The notes under the pieces are model-generated. The model was not told where the DNA came from. It did not search any database and was given only the letters and a program-made list of their open reading frames with translations. 64,000 bases of DNA, from the NCBI GenBank assembly GCA_002437815.1, contig DJRP01000026.1, positions 32,643 through 96,642 of the forward strand. The letters run 5' to 3'. Position 1 is the stretch's first letter. Every line of letters starts with the position of its first letter. Origin of the DNA: Collinsella sp. UBA6357. GTDB taxonomy: Bacteria > Actinomycetota > Coriobacteriia > Coriobacteriales > Coriobacteriaceae. Position numbers and translations under genes: made by a program. Shown in pieces: positions 1-7,740 of the stretch.

Positions 1-2
1 GC

Positions 3-746
3 CGCATCGTCGACGTGATCTCGGACGTCAACCTGGCCTACTCCGAGCATGCGCGCCGCTACCTCAAGGACACCGGCTGCGCTCCGGAGCGCACCTACGT
101 CACGGGAAGCCCCATGGCGGAGGTGCTGCGCTCCAACTTGCAGAAGATCGAGGCGTCGAACGTCCTTATCGAGCTCGGCCTCGAGCCCAAGCGCTACATT
201 TTGCTCTCCGCCCACCGCGAGGAGAACATTGACACCGAGGCAAACTTCACAAGTCTCTTTACAGCAATCAATGCGCTGGCCGAGAAGTATGATATGCCTA
301 TTTTGTATTCGTGCCACCCGCGGTCGCGCAAGCGCCTGGAGCAGACGGGCTTTAAGCTTGATTCGCGTGTGCGCATGCATGAACCCATGGGCTTCCACGA
401 CTACAACAACCTGCAGATGAACGCCTTCGCGGTGGTCTCCGACTCTGGCACGCTGCCCGAGGAGTCGAGCTTCTTCGCATCGATCGGGCACCCGTTCCCG
501 GCGGTGTGTATCCGCACCTCGACTGAGCGCCCCGAGGCCCTCGACAAGGCGTGCTTCACGCTCGCCGGCATCAGCGAGAAGGGTCTTCTCCAAGCGGTGC
601 ATACCGCCGTCGAGCTCGACCGCGAGGGGTCGATGCCCGAGGCTCCCGTGCCCGACTACGCCGACGAGACCGTCTCGACCAAGGTGGTCAAGATCATCCA
701 GTCCTACACGGGCATCGTCGACCGTATGGTGTGGAGGAAGGGGTAG
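3..746 (+). CDS. wecB: UDP-N-acetylglucosamine 2-epimerase (non-hydrolysing) family, C-terminal part
   Basis: The gene is cut by the window edge: the frame is open from base 3 and about 247 C-terminal residues are present of a family that is usually 360-380 long. Family features seen are ISDVNLAYSEHARRYL, the phosphate/uridine region LLSAHREEN, and the late motif SDSGTLPEESSFF followed by RTSTERPEALDK, which matches the epimerase subgroup used in capsule and ManNAc/L-FucNAc-type sugar synthesis. It would invert C2 of a UDP-N-acetylhexosamine in the cytoplasm and feed the glycosyltransferases downstream. The next gene starts 2 bases after the stop, so the two are probably co-transcribed. The exact substrate cannot be read from the sequence. 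Confidence 0.85.
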   Translation, partial: RIVDVISDVNLAYSEHARRYLKDTGCAPERTYVTGSPMAEVLRSNLQKIEASNVLIELGLEPKRYILLSAHREENIDTEANFTSLFTAINALAEKYDMPILYSCHPRSRKRLEQTGFKLDSRVRMHEPMGFHDYNNLQMNAFAVVSDSGTLPEESSFFASIGHPFPAVCIRTSTERPEALDKACFTLAGISEKGLLQAVHTAVELDREGSMPEAPVPDYADETVSTKVVKIIQSYTGIVDRMVWRKG

Positions 747-748
747 CC

Positions 749-1255
749 ATGGGTATCGCTTACAAACTGCTCGACGGCGTTTCCCGCGCCTACAACAAGC
801 TGCTGTTCGTGCCTGCGCTGCGCCGTTGCTTCGCTTCGTGCGGCAAGAGCGTGTCGATCGGGCGTCGCAGCGAGGTGGCCGGCGCGCAGAACATAACCAT
901 GGGTCATGACGTGTACCTGGGCCCGGGTGCGACGCTTCTCTCCACCCGCGCGAGGATTGTCGTGGGCGACTACGTGATGAGCGGCCCCAATCTCACCATC
1001 ATAGCGGGCGATCACCGCATCGATGTGCTGGGCCAGCCGATGATGTCGCTGACCGAGGAGGATAAACTTCCCGAGAACGACCAAGACGTCGTCGTCGGAA
1101 ACGATGTGTGGCTGAGCAGCGGCGTGACGCTGCTCAAAGGCGTTCATGTGGCCGACCACTGCGTGATAGCGGCGGGCGCTGTCGTGACCAAGGACGTCGG
1201 GCCCGAATATTCAATCTGGGGGGGTACCTGCTCGCTGCCTAGGATCGCGGCTTGA
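749..1255 (+). CDS. Hexapeptide-repeat O-acetyltransferase (left-handed beta-helix), altered C-terminus
   Basis: 168 residues starting at ATG 749, behind a GGAGG-containing site. The protein shows left-handed beta-helix hexapeptide repeats (ITMGHDVYLGPGATLL, then VVVGNDVWLSSGVTLLKG and CVIAAGAVVTKDV), so it is a serine acetyltransferase/maltose acetyltransferase-type enzyme that probably O-acetylates a sugar or nucleotide sugar of the polysaccharide. The family normally ends in WGGxPAK. Here the frame enters a run of seven G (1218-1224) and ends GGTCSLPRIAA. With six or nine G the frame would read VPARCLGSRLED and stop at 1260-1262, overlapping the ATG of the next gene. The observed end is therefore probably a frameshifted version. 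The family call is firm; the acceptor is unknown. Confidence 0.85.
   Translation: MGIAYKLLDGVSRAYNKLLFVPALRRCFASCGKSVSIGRRSEVAGAQNITMGHDVYLGPGATLLSTRARIVVGDYVMSGPNLTIIAGDHRIDVLGQPMMSLTEEDKLPENDQDVVVGNDVWLSSGVTLLKGVHVADHCVIAAGAVVTKDVGPEYSIWGGTCSLPRIAA
1218..1224 (+). repeat. Poly-G tract (G7) at the end of the acetyltransferase frame
   Basis: Seven consecutive G bases fall exactly where the conserved WGGxPA motif should be read. Changing the run to six or nine G restores a family-like C-terminus and a TGATG stop/start overlap with the next gene. It is a candidate slipped-strand site, but a base-calling error at a homopolymer gives the same picture. Confidence 0.6.
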
Positions 1256-1261
1256 GGACTG

Positions 1262-2368
1262 ATGATGACGATGAATTCCTCGCTTAATAAAATCCCGGTC
1301 AAGGTGCTCATGGTCGGACCCGATCTTTCGCTGCACGGCGGCATCGTCTCCGTGGTGAATGGTTATCTGGAGGGCAACTTGCCCGAGGCCTGCGACGGGT
1401 TCGAGTATCTGGGAACGGGCGTGGGCGCCAGCACGTTTGACAAGTCCCTGGCCTTCGTCGGCGCGCTCGCGCGCTACAAGATGGAGCTGCCGAAGTACGA
1501 CATAGTGCACCTGCACATCAGCGCCCGGGGTTCCTACGGGCGCAAGTCGATCATGGCACGCATGGCGCACAAGGCGGGTAAGCGAGTGATCCTGCACGAC
1601 CATGACGGTGAGTTTGCCAAGGCGTTCGAGGAGGGCGGCGAGGCCTACCGGCGTGACGTGAGGGAGACTTTCGGCCTTGCGGACCGCGTGGTGGTGCTCT
1701 CCGAGGAGTGGCGCGACTACTTTGCCGAGAACGTCTGCGACCCGGGCAGGATAGCCGTCGTGTACAACGGCGTGAAGGTGCCCGCGCGGCCGTGCTCACC
1801 TTGTTCGCATCAAGACGTTCTGTTTTTGGGACGCCTTGATGCGAACAAGAGCCCTGACGTGCTCTTGCGCGCATCAAAGGCGGTCCTCCGGCGTTTCCCC
1901 GATACCAGGATTGTTTTCGGCGGCGACGGCGAGGTCGAGAAGAACGAACGGCTCGCCGAGGAGCTCGGCATAGCCGACAGGTGTGAGTTCTGCGGCTGGG
2001 TGACGGGCGAGGAGCGCGAGGCGCTCTTCGCGCGCGCCGCCGTGTACTGTCTGCCCTCCAAGAACGAGGGGCTGCCAATGAGCGTGCTCGAGTCCATGGC
2101 GCGGGGCATCCCGACAGTCGCCACGGCCGTGGGCGGCGTCCCCCAGGTCATCGAGGACGGTGTGAGCGGGTCTCTCATTGACGTTGACGACGTCGAGGGG
2201 CTTTCCGAAAAGCTCGTTTTTCTGATCGGGTCGGCCGCGTTGCGAGCCGATATGGGGCGCAACGCCAGGAACCAGATCATGGACAGATTCGGGGTCGACC
2301 GCTCTGTTGCCCGAATTGAGGAAATCTACGACGCGCTTTCGCGCGGAAGGGAGGCAGGCGATGAGTAA
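1262..2368 (+). CDS. Glycosyltransferase family 4 (GT-B fold)
   Basis: 368 residues. The C-terminal GT1/GT4 domain is clear: VLFLGRLDANK (about residues 186-196), GGDGEVEKN and the donor-site motif LPSKNEGLPMSVLESMARG with its spaced glutamates. The N-terminal acceptor domain begins with VLMVGPDLSLHGG. It should transfer a sugar from a nucleotide donor to the lipid-linked repeat unit at the cytoplasmic face of the membrane. The stop codon overlaps the next ATG (ATGAGTAA, 2361-2368). A perfect 15-bp inverted repeat (1800-1814 / 1835-1849) lies inside the coding sequence; its right arm encodes the conserved LDANK and its left arm an atypical Cys-rich stretch (PCSHQ). Donor and acceptor are unknown. 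Confidence 0.9.
   Translation: MMTMNSSLNKIPVKVLMVGPDLSLHGGIVSVVNGYLEGNLPEACDGFEYLGTGVGASTFDKSLAFVGALARYKMELPKYDIVHLHISARGSYGRKSIMARMAHKAGKRVILHDHDGEFAKAFEEGGEAYRRDVRETFGLADRVVVLSEEWRDYFAENVCDPGRIAVVYNGVKVPARPCSPCSHQDVLFLGRLDANKSPDVLLRASKAVLRRFPDTRIVFGGDGEVEKNERLAEELGIADRCEFCGWVTGEEREALFARAAVYCLPSKNEGLPMSVLESMARGIPTVATAVGGVPQVIEDGVSGSLIDVDDVEGLSEKLVFLIGSAALRADMGRNARNQIMDRFGVDRSVARIEEIYDALSRGREAGDE
1800..1877 (+). repeat. Three-segment inverted-repeat array inside the GT4 gene
   Basis: Arm 1800-1814 and arm 1835-1849 are perfect reverse complements (15 bp, 20-nt loop). The right arm can also pair with 1864-1877 (8 bp plus 4 bp around a 2x2 mismatch, 14-nt loop), because 1864-1877 is an imperfect direct copy of the left arm. 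The two hairpin centres are 32 nt apart. All segments lie inside the open frame. The function is unknown. Confidence 0.75.
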
Positions 2369-3365
2369 CAGACCTTGGCTGTCGCTGGTCGTGCCCGCCT
2401 ACAACGCGGAGCGCTTCCTCGTGGACTGCGTCGCGAGCTTTGACTTAGGGGGCCACCCCGACGTCGAGGTCGTGGTGGTAGACGATGGCTCGACCGACGC
2501 CACGCCGCAGATATGCGACCGGCTGGCAAGCGAGCATGGGAACCTGAAGGTGATCCACCGTGAAAACGGTGGATCACCTTCAGCGCGCAACGTGGGCTGC
2601 GTGCGCGTTGAAGGTGATTGGGTGTGGTTCATTGACTCAGACGACGTCATCGCGCCCTACGCCCTCGACGCGCTGAAGAGGCTCGCCTCGGCCTCCTCGC
2701 ACGACGCCGTCCAGATTCAGTTCCTGAGGTTTTCGGACGGCGAGAAGCCGGCCTGGCCGGCTTCAACGCCGTCCGAAAACCCCGTCGCCCTCACGTCCGA
2801 GGAGTACCTGCGCGAGATATACCGCGGCCGCGGACAGCATTACATGTGTTCATTCCTGCTGCGCACGGACGCGCTGCTCAGCAGGAATGAACACGCTGCG
2901 CCCGAGCGCAGCAGGAATGAACACAGCGGCTGGCCTTTCCGCGAGAACTTCTCCCTCTACGAGGATGTCGTATCGATGGAGGAGATACTCAGGCGCGTCG
3001 ATGGCGTGGAGGTCCTGCGGGGGCAGTACTATGGCTACAGGCAGTCCGCGGGCTCCATGACGCAGAGGCCCAGCGACAAGGCCGCCGACAGCGGCCTTCG
3101 CGCCGTGCGCGACCTGGCCAACCACGATGACGCCGGGGACCCGACGGGCAAGCTCTGCCTCGAGATCAGCCTGCTCTTCAACGCGTACAAGCTCATCGAA
3201 TGGGGCACCGCTTCCGAGGCGCTGCGGGGAAGCTACAAGCGCGAGATAATCCTCCGCGTGCGCGAGGTCGGACTTTCGCAGCTCGGCTTTGACCGCCTCG
3301 GCAGATACTTGCTTCTGAGGACCGGTCTGTTGGACCTCATCTTCAAGAGGAGGTATCGCCGATGA
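2361..3365 (+). CDS. Glycosyltransferase family 2 (GT-A fold), first copy
   Basis: 334 residues from ATG 2361. The in-frame TTG upstream is inside the previous gene and is not preferred. GT2 signatures: LSLVVPAYNAERF at the N-terminus, VVVDDGSTD, ENGGSPSARN, and the metal-binding DSDD in WFIDSDDVIAP, followed by a C-terminal region with LYEDV. It is a cytoplasmic or membrane-associated sugar transferase for the polysaccharide repeat unit. It overlaps the GT4 gene by 8 bases and the polymerase gene by ATGA. The gene contains three blocks of inverted repeats (2544-2618, 2728-2781, 2845-2925). The last one adds a duplicated SRNEH stretch that looks inserted relative to the normal family layout. 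Donor and linkage are unknown. Confidence 0.9.
   Translation: MSNRPWLSLVVPAYNAERFLVDCVASFDLGGHPDVEVVVVDDGSTDATPQICDRLASEHGNLKVIHRENGGSPSARNVGCVRVEGDWVWFIDSDDVIAPYALDALKRLASASSHDAVQIQFLRFSDGEKPAWPASTPSENPVALTSEEYLREIYRGRGQHYMCSFLLRTDALLSRNEHAAPERSRNEHSGWPFRENFSLYEDVVSMEEILRRVDGVEVLRGQYYGYRQSAGSMTQRPSDKAADSGLRAVRDLANHDDAGDPTGKLCLEISLLFNAYKLIEWGTASEALRGSYKREIILRVREVGLSQLGFDRLGRYLLLRTGLLDLIFKRRYRR
2544..2618 (+). repeat. Three-segment alternative hairpin array in the first GT2 gene
   Basis: Arms 2544-2561 and 2566-2583 are perfect 18-bp reverse complements closed by a 4-nt GAAA loop. The middle segment can pair instead with 2602-2618 (arms 2573-2589 / 2602-2618, 17 positions with a single G-T opposition, 12-nt loop). 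The two hairpins share bases 2573-2583 and so exclude each other. Their centres are 32 nt apart. The segment encodes the conserved GT2 stretch around VIHRENGGSPSARN. Confidence 0.85.
2728..2781 (+). repeat. Nested 54-nt near-palindrome in the first GT2 gene
   Basis: Outer arms 2728-2742 and 2767-2781 are perfect 15-bp reverse complements. Inside them, 2744-2753 and 2755-2764 are perfect 10-bp complements around a single T. Only three bases between outer and inner stems are unpaired. The open frame continues through it (DGEKPAWPASTPSENP). Confidence 0.85.
2845..2925 (+). repeat. Triple repeat A, A', A' in the first GT2 gene
   Basis: Segment A (2845-2864) is the perfect 20-bp reverse complement of 2906-2925. 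The first 15 of these pairs can also form with 2880-2894. The two A' copies are direct repeats and encode SRNEH twice. Segment A can therefore form a hairpin with either copy (19-nt or 41-nt loop). Confidence 0.85.
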
Positions 3366-4600
3366 GCGGGTTTAGCTCAACCGAGGCCTGGCGGCGTGCG
3401 TATGGGCGTCGCGCGAAGAAGGAGGGCCTCTCCTCGCTTCCGATTCTGCCGCTGATCGCCGCCGTCTTCTTCGTGTTGACCTTCTTCATCAAGGCCCTCG
3501 TCGATGACGCGTTCACCAGAGGCGACATCTCCTCGACCGTCGCCTACACCAAGTACGTTACCGCGGCCGTTGCCTGCCTGGCGGCGCTCGGGTTCGCTCT
3601 GAAGCACGGCGAGAAGGTCTTTGTGAAGGAATTCAATCGTCTCGCCATCATTCTTGTTGTGTTCACCATCGTGTCCTGCTTTTTCCAAGTGGCTTCGTCG
3701 CACTTTTCGGCCTCGGTGCTCGTCGAGCTCGTCAAGCTGGCTATCCCCGTCATTCTCGCCTATGCTATGCTGAACGCGCTCTCGCCGAGGGCGCTCTACC
3801 GATGCATGGTGGGCGTCCTTTTGGTGTCGATGGTCGGCTACCTGCTGACGCTTGCCCACGAGGGGGTCGGGCTTTCCGACATCATGGTGTCGGACTTCGA
3901 GAACTCCGAGAGCGCCTCCGAGTCGTCGACGTTCTCCGGGATCTTCCTGGTCCTGACGTTCTACTTCGCGTTCTTCAGGCAGAGGAAGGCCTGGCTCGTC
4001 ATGTCCGCCCTGTTCTGCATCCTCACGTTCAAGCGGCTCGCTATCGTCGCCGTGCTGTTCGCTCTGACGGTGAGCTTCCTCGCCCCAAGGTTCATGCGGG
4101 TTGAGGTGCCTCGCGGCGGCATCGTGGCCCTGAAGCTTCTCACGATAGCCGCCACGGCGCTTTGGACGTGGATGCTCCTGCCCGAGCAGCAGATTCTCTT
4201 CATCCAGCTGTTCGGCGACACGCCCTCACACTTCACCATGGGCCGCAGCGACGTGCTTGCGTACCTCGTCAACTCAGGGTTTGAGAGCTACGGGTTCGGG
4301 TCTGCGAACGAGGCGGCGAAGGCCGTGTTCACCGCGCCGTTTGAGATGGACCTTACGAAGATAGCCATCGAGCTCACGCCGCTTGCCATGGTGGCGTTCG
4401 TCTGGCTGTTCTGGGACGTCGCCGGCACCTCGCTTTGGGGCGTCGTCATTATCGGCTACTTCATGATTAACATGATTACTTCCGATTCCCTGACCTCGAA
4501 CTTCTGCCTCACGCTTGCGTACATGACATGCGGCCTGGTGACGCAGGCCTGCTCCGGCCGCGGATTGAAGAAATCGAGAGGAGACAACGATGCCCGTTAA
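3362..4600 (+). CDS. Wzy-like polysaccharide polymerase, polytopic membrane protein
   Basis: 412 residues, mostly hydrophobic, with about ten predicted membrane segments (for example residues 27-45, 60-78, 92-112, 118-135, 144-162, 195-207) and a larger outer loop between late helices. This is the layout of O-antigen/capsule polymerases, which are poorly conserved in sequence. The context supports the call: it lies between glycosyltransferases and a flippase, overlaps the upstream GT2 stop (ATGA), and overlaps the next gene by 11 bases. It would join lipid-linked repeat units on the outer face of the membrane. An O-antigen ligase-like role cannot be excluded. Confidence 0.7.
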   Translation: MSGFSSTEAWRRAYGRRAKKEGLSSLPILPLIAAVFFVLTFFIKALVDDAFTRGDISSTVAYTKYVTAAVACLAALGFALKHGEKVFVKEFNRLAIILVVFTIVSCFFQVASSHFSASVLVELVKLAIPVILAYAMLNALSPRALYRCMVGVLLVSMVGYLLTLAHEGVGLSDIMVSDFENSESASESSTFSGIFLVLTFYFAFFRQRKAWLVMSALFCILTFKRLAIVAVLFALTVSFLAPRFMRVEVPRGGIVALKLLTIAATALWTWMLLPEQQILFIQLFGDTPSHFTMGRSDVLAYLVNSGFESYGFGSANEAAKAVFTAPFEMDLTKIAIELTPLAMVAFVWLFWDVAGTSLWGVVIIGYFMINMITSDSLTSNFCLTLAYMTCGLVTQACSGRGLKKSRGDNDAR

Positions 4601-5639
4601 AGATGCCGTTCGCCTCTGTGTCCCCACGGAGGGCCCTTCGATCACGGTCTGCGTACCCGTTTACAACGTCGAGTGCTACCTGCGCGAGTGCCTGGAATCC
4701 ATATTCTCGCAGGACTACCCCCGCTTCGACGTCGTAATGGTCGACGACGGCTCGACAGACGGAAGCGGTGCTATTTGCGACGAGTACGCCGAAAAAAAAT
4801 CGCAGCGGGCCTTCGTTGTCCATAAGGACAACGAAGGCCCGCTGCTCGCGCGCCGTGACGGCTTCGCGCGAGCAGCAGGCCAATACGTCATGTGCGTCGA
4901 CTCCGACGACATGTTACTGCCGGGGGCTCTCTCGGCTGTGGCGGCGGCCGTCGACAAGACCGGGGCAGACGTCGTGCGCTTCGGGTTCACCCGCGAGGCG
5001 GGCGCGGCCGGGCCTTCGGGCGACTATTCCTCCTGCGAGTTCTACCCCGCCGGGGAGAAGCCCGCGATGCTGCGGGCAATCTGCTGTACCACGAGCGGCT
5101 CGGAGAACCCCATGTGCTTCAAGGCCCTGCGGCGCGAGTGCGTGGGGGCGAACGTGGACTTCTCGGAGTTCAAGGGCCTGACCTTCGCGGAGGACTTCCT
5201 GCAGACCCTCACGGTGTACGACTGCGCCGAGACGTTCTGCTTTTTGGACGCGACGCTCTACTACTACCGCCCCGGCAGCGGCATCACGCGCGCCTACAAC
5301 CCGCATTTCTACCGCGACGTCTGCCACTGCCTCGATGTGGCCGAGGGCTTCGCGCGGCGCTGGGAGGCCGATTATTCCTGCGATGGCCTCATGGAGGGGC
5401 TTGCGGCGTGCAGGTTGGATTCGGCTGCCCAATATGCGGAGTGGATGGCATCCCGGGTGGACAAAGTGGGGCTCGAGGGCCTGCGGACGTCGGACGATTT
5501 CGTGCGGTGCACAGGGGACAGAGGGGCCCTTTCGATACTTCGGTTTGACAGGAGGCTGGTAATCGCCGCGTTGAGGCATGGGGTGTATCCGCTTGTCACG
5601 GCTGTTGCGAAGGCGAGGGCCGCAAGGGCTGGGCGGTAG
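4590..5639 (+). CDS. Glycosyltransferase family 2 (GT-A fold), second copy
   Basis: 349 residues from ATG 4590, with GAGAGGAGA upstream. GT2 features: ITVCVPVYNVECYLRECL, MVDDGSTDGSG, HKDNEGPLLARRDG and CVDSDDMLLPG. The C-terminal half carries FAEDFLQTL, where this class often has a catalytic E-D. It is a cytoplasmic sugar transferase of the same cluster. A run of eight A (4792-4799) lies just upstream of two overlapping inverted repeats (4802-4845 and 4841-4876). The hairpins sit at nearly the same codons as those in the first GT2 gene although the base sequences differ. The substrate is unknown. Confidence 0.9.
   Translation: MPVKDAVRLCVPTEGPSITVCVPVYNVECYLRECLESIFSQDYPRFDVVMVDDGSTDGSGAICDEYAEKKSQRAFVVHKDNEGPLLARRDGFARAAGQYVMCVDSDDMLLPGALSAVAAAVDKTGADVVRFGFTREAGAAGPSGDYSSCEFYPAGEKPAMLRAICCTTSGSENPMCFKALRRECVGANVDFSEFKGLTFAEDFLQTLTVYDCAETFCFLDATLYYYRPGSGITRAYNPHFYRDVCHCLDVAEGFARRWEADYSCDGLMEGLAACRLDSAAQYAEWMASRVDKVGLEGLRTSDDFVRCTGDRGALSILRFDRRLVIAALRHGVYPLVTAVAKARAARAGR
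4802..4876 (+). repeat. Three-segment alternative hairpin array in the second GT2 gene
   Basis: Arms 4802-4821 and 4826-4845 are perfect 20-bp reverse complements with a 4-nt loop (ATAA). Arms 4841-4852 and 4865-4876 are perfect 12-bp complements with a 12-nt loop. The hairpins share 4841-4845 and exclude each other. Their centres are 35 nt apart. This repeats the architecture at 2544-2618 with unrelated bases, at the equivalent place in the paralogous protein. Confidence 0.85.
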
Positions 5640-5686
5640 CTTCCCGGCCGCAGCATCTAACAACGCGCGTCTGTCGCGCCTATCGA

Positions 5687-7129
5687 ATGGATTTTGGCTT
5701 GACAAGCATCTTTTCAATAGAGGAGCGGGGAGGCGTCTCCGGCAACCTTGCTTACGCCGTTGTCGCCCAGGGAATTGGTCTGCTCTCGAGCGTCCTGACG
5801 TCCCTGGTGTTGCCTAAGTTTCTGGGCGTGGAGGACTACGCGTACTGGCAGCTGTTCTTGCTGTACTCGTCATATTCCGGGTTTGCCCTGCTCGGGCTCA
5901 ACGACGGCATCTACCTGCGCCTGGGTGGCAAACGCTACTCCGAGGTCGATCACGGCGAGCTGAAGGCACAGCAGTGTGTCGTCGCGGCCTCGCAGCTGCT
6001 CGTCGCCGCCTGCTGCCTTGCTGGCGTCTTTGTGGCGGGATTCGAGCCGTACCGCGCCCTCGTGCTCGCGCTGTGCGTGCTCTTCGGCTTGCTCACGAAC
6101 CTGACCCAGTGCCTGCGTTATGTGTTCCAGTGCACGAACCTCACGCGCATTTCCTCCCTCGCCGACCTATTTGCCAAGGGTTTGTTCATCGTCTTTATGG
6201 CGACGGTGCTTCTCGTGGGCGTTAATTCCTCGCTGCCGTTCATCGTTGGCTATATAGCTTGTCAGGCCGTTGCCTTTTTATATGTGCTTGCATGTGCGAG
6301 GGAGACCTTGCGGGCCAAGGCGTCCTTCAACGGCGTGCTGCGCACCTGCGCTGCCGACGTGAGAGCCGGTCTCAAGATCATGGTTGCCTACTACGCCGAC
6401 TCGCTGATTGTTGGCTTCACGCGCATGCTGACCGATTGGCGCTTGGGGCTTGCGGCCTTCGGCAATCTGTCGCTATCCTTCTCACTCACGAACTTCGTGT
6501 TGGCCTTCATCGGCCAGGTGTCCATGGTAGCGTTTCCTGTGCTTAAGCGCCTGGACGCGGAGGGACAGCGGGAGAAGTATCTAACCATAAGGCTCATGCT
6601 GCACACCGTGCTTCCATGCGCATACCTGTTGTACGTGCCCGTGAAGCTTGTCCTGGGGCTCTGGCTACCGGCATACGACGAGAGCCTCGTGTACCTGGCG
6701 CTCACCATGCCCCTGTGCGTCTACAGCTGCAAGGCCAACCTGCTGTTCAACACCTACATGAAGATGGGGCGGCGCGAGGGGGCACTGTGCGCGGTGAACG
6801 TCGCCGCCATGGCGCTGAACGCGGTGTTGGCTCTTGCGAGCATCGTGGGCCTCACGAGCGTGGAACTGGCGACGTGCGGCATCGTCGCCTCGGTGGCGCT
6901 TCGCGACCTGGCTTTCGAGCTGATTATGTCGCGCAGGTTCGGCAACCACGTGGCCGGCTTTTGTGTTACCGAAGCCTTGTTGACCACCGGATTCATGGCG
7001 GCGTCATGGTTCTTGGGCGCGTGGAGCTGGCCTGCGGTGGCGCTGATGTTGGCTATGTACCTCTGGTTCGACCGGGACGGAATGAGCTTGGTCGTGGCGG
7101 AGGCGAGAAGGAGGCTCGGGCGTGCGTGA
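5687..7129 (+). CDS. Wzx-like flippase (MOP exporter superfamily)
   Basis: 480 residues with about 12-14 hydrophobic segments and the start typical of oligosaccharide flippases (GNLAYAVVAQGIGLLSSVL, then FLGVEDYAYWQLFLLY). It should move the undecaprenyl-linked repeat unit across the membrane. ATG 5687 has a poor ribosome-binding site and a 47-base gap from the preceding GT2, unlike the tight overlaps elsewhere in the operon, so it may be weakly translated or have its own control. It overlaps the next gene by 8 bases. Confidence 0.85.
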   Translation: MDFGLTSIFSIEERGGVSGNLAYAVVAQGIGLLSSVLTSLVLPKFLGVEDYAYWQLFLLYSSYSGFALLGLNDGIYLRLGGKRYSEVDHGELKAQQCVVAASQLLVAACCLAGVFVAGFEPYRALVLALCVLFGLLTNLTQCLRYVFQCTNLTRISSLADLFAKGLFIVFMATVLLVGVNSSLPFIVGYIACQAVAFLYVLACARETLRAKASFNGVLRTCAADVRAGLKIMVAYYADSLIVGFTRMLTDWRLGLAAFGNLSLSFSLTNFVLAFIGQVSMVAFPVLKRLDAEGQREKYLTIRLMLHTVLPCAYLLYVPVKLVLGLWLPAYDESLVYLALTMPLCVYSCKANLLFNTYMKMGRREGALCAVNVAAMALNAVLALASIVGLTSVELATCGIVASVALRDLAFELIMSRRFGNHVAGFCVTEALLTTGFMAASWFLGAWSWPAVALMLAMYLWFDRDGMSLVVAEARRRLGRA

Positions 7130-7740
7130 GTTTGTGGAGACCAAGGAGCGGGAACTGGGGCTCACTGGGCCGGTGAAGGCGTTGGCCATGCTCGTCATTG
7201 TGCTCAACCACGCGTGTGCTCTATATACCGGTGTGTGGTTCGGCGTGCCAGCCACCCCATGCCCGCCTTTGGGCGTTTTCGTGCAGTGGCTCGCCACTAT
7301 CCATGTACCGCTGTTCCTCCTTGTTTCCGGTTATATTTGGGCGTACCTGAAGATGGAGACGGCCAAGTACGACGACACGCGCGCCGTGCTCAAGAAGAAG
7401 GCGAAGCGCCTCCTCGTGCCGTACCTGTTCGTGGGGGTCGTTTGGGCGGGTCCCGTATACTGCCTATTCTACGGGCCTGCCTCGACCGTGGAAGCCTTCG
7501 TTTTTGGCGACAACCCCTCGCAGCTGTGGTTTTTGCTGGCGCTGTTCTGGATGTTCGCGCTCGCCGAGCTGATGTGGCGCGCCAGGCCGTCTTTATTGCG
7601 CAGGTGGCAGTTGTTGCTAACATCAGCGGTCACAGCGTACGTCTTCGCGCGGGTTGTGTATGCGCTGCCTCTCGATCTGTTTCAGGCTGCGCGTGCTCTC
7701 GACTACTTCCCGTGCTTTTTGTTCGGGGTGTGGCTGAGGC

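Noticed and set aside
1800..2925. Intrinsic terminators inside the glycosyltransferase genes
   Set aside because: The stems are strong but none is followed by a T run, so classical termination is not supported.
1800..4876. Invertible promoter or inverton flanked by the hairpin arms
   Set aside because: Loops are 4-20 nt in most cases, too short for recombinase-mediated inversion, and no invertase gene is in the window. Inversion between distant arms is not possible because arm sequences differ between sites.
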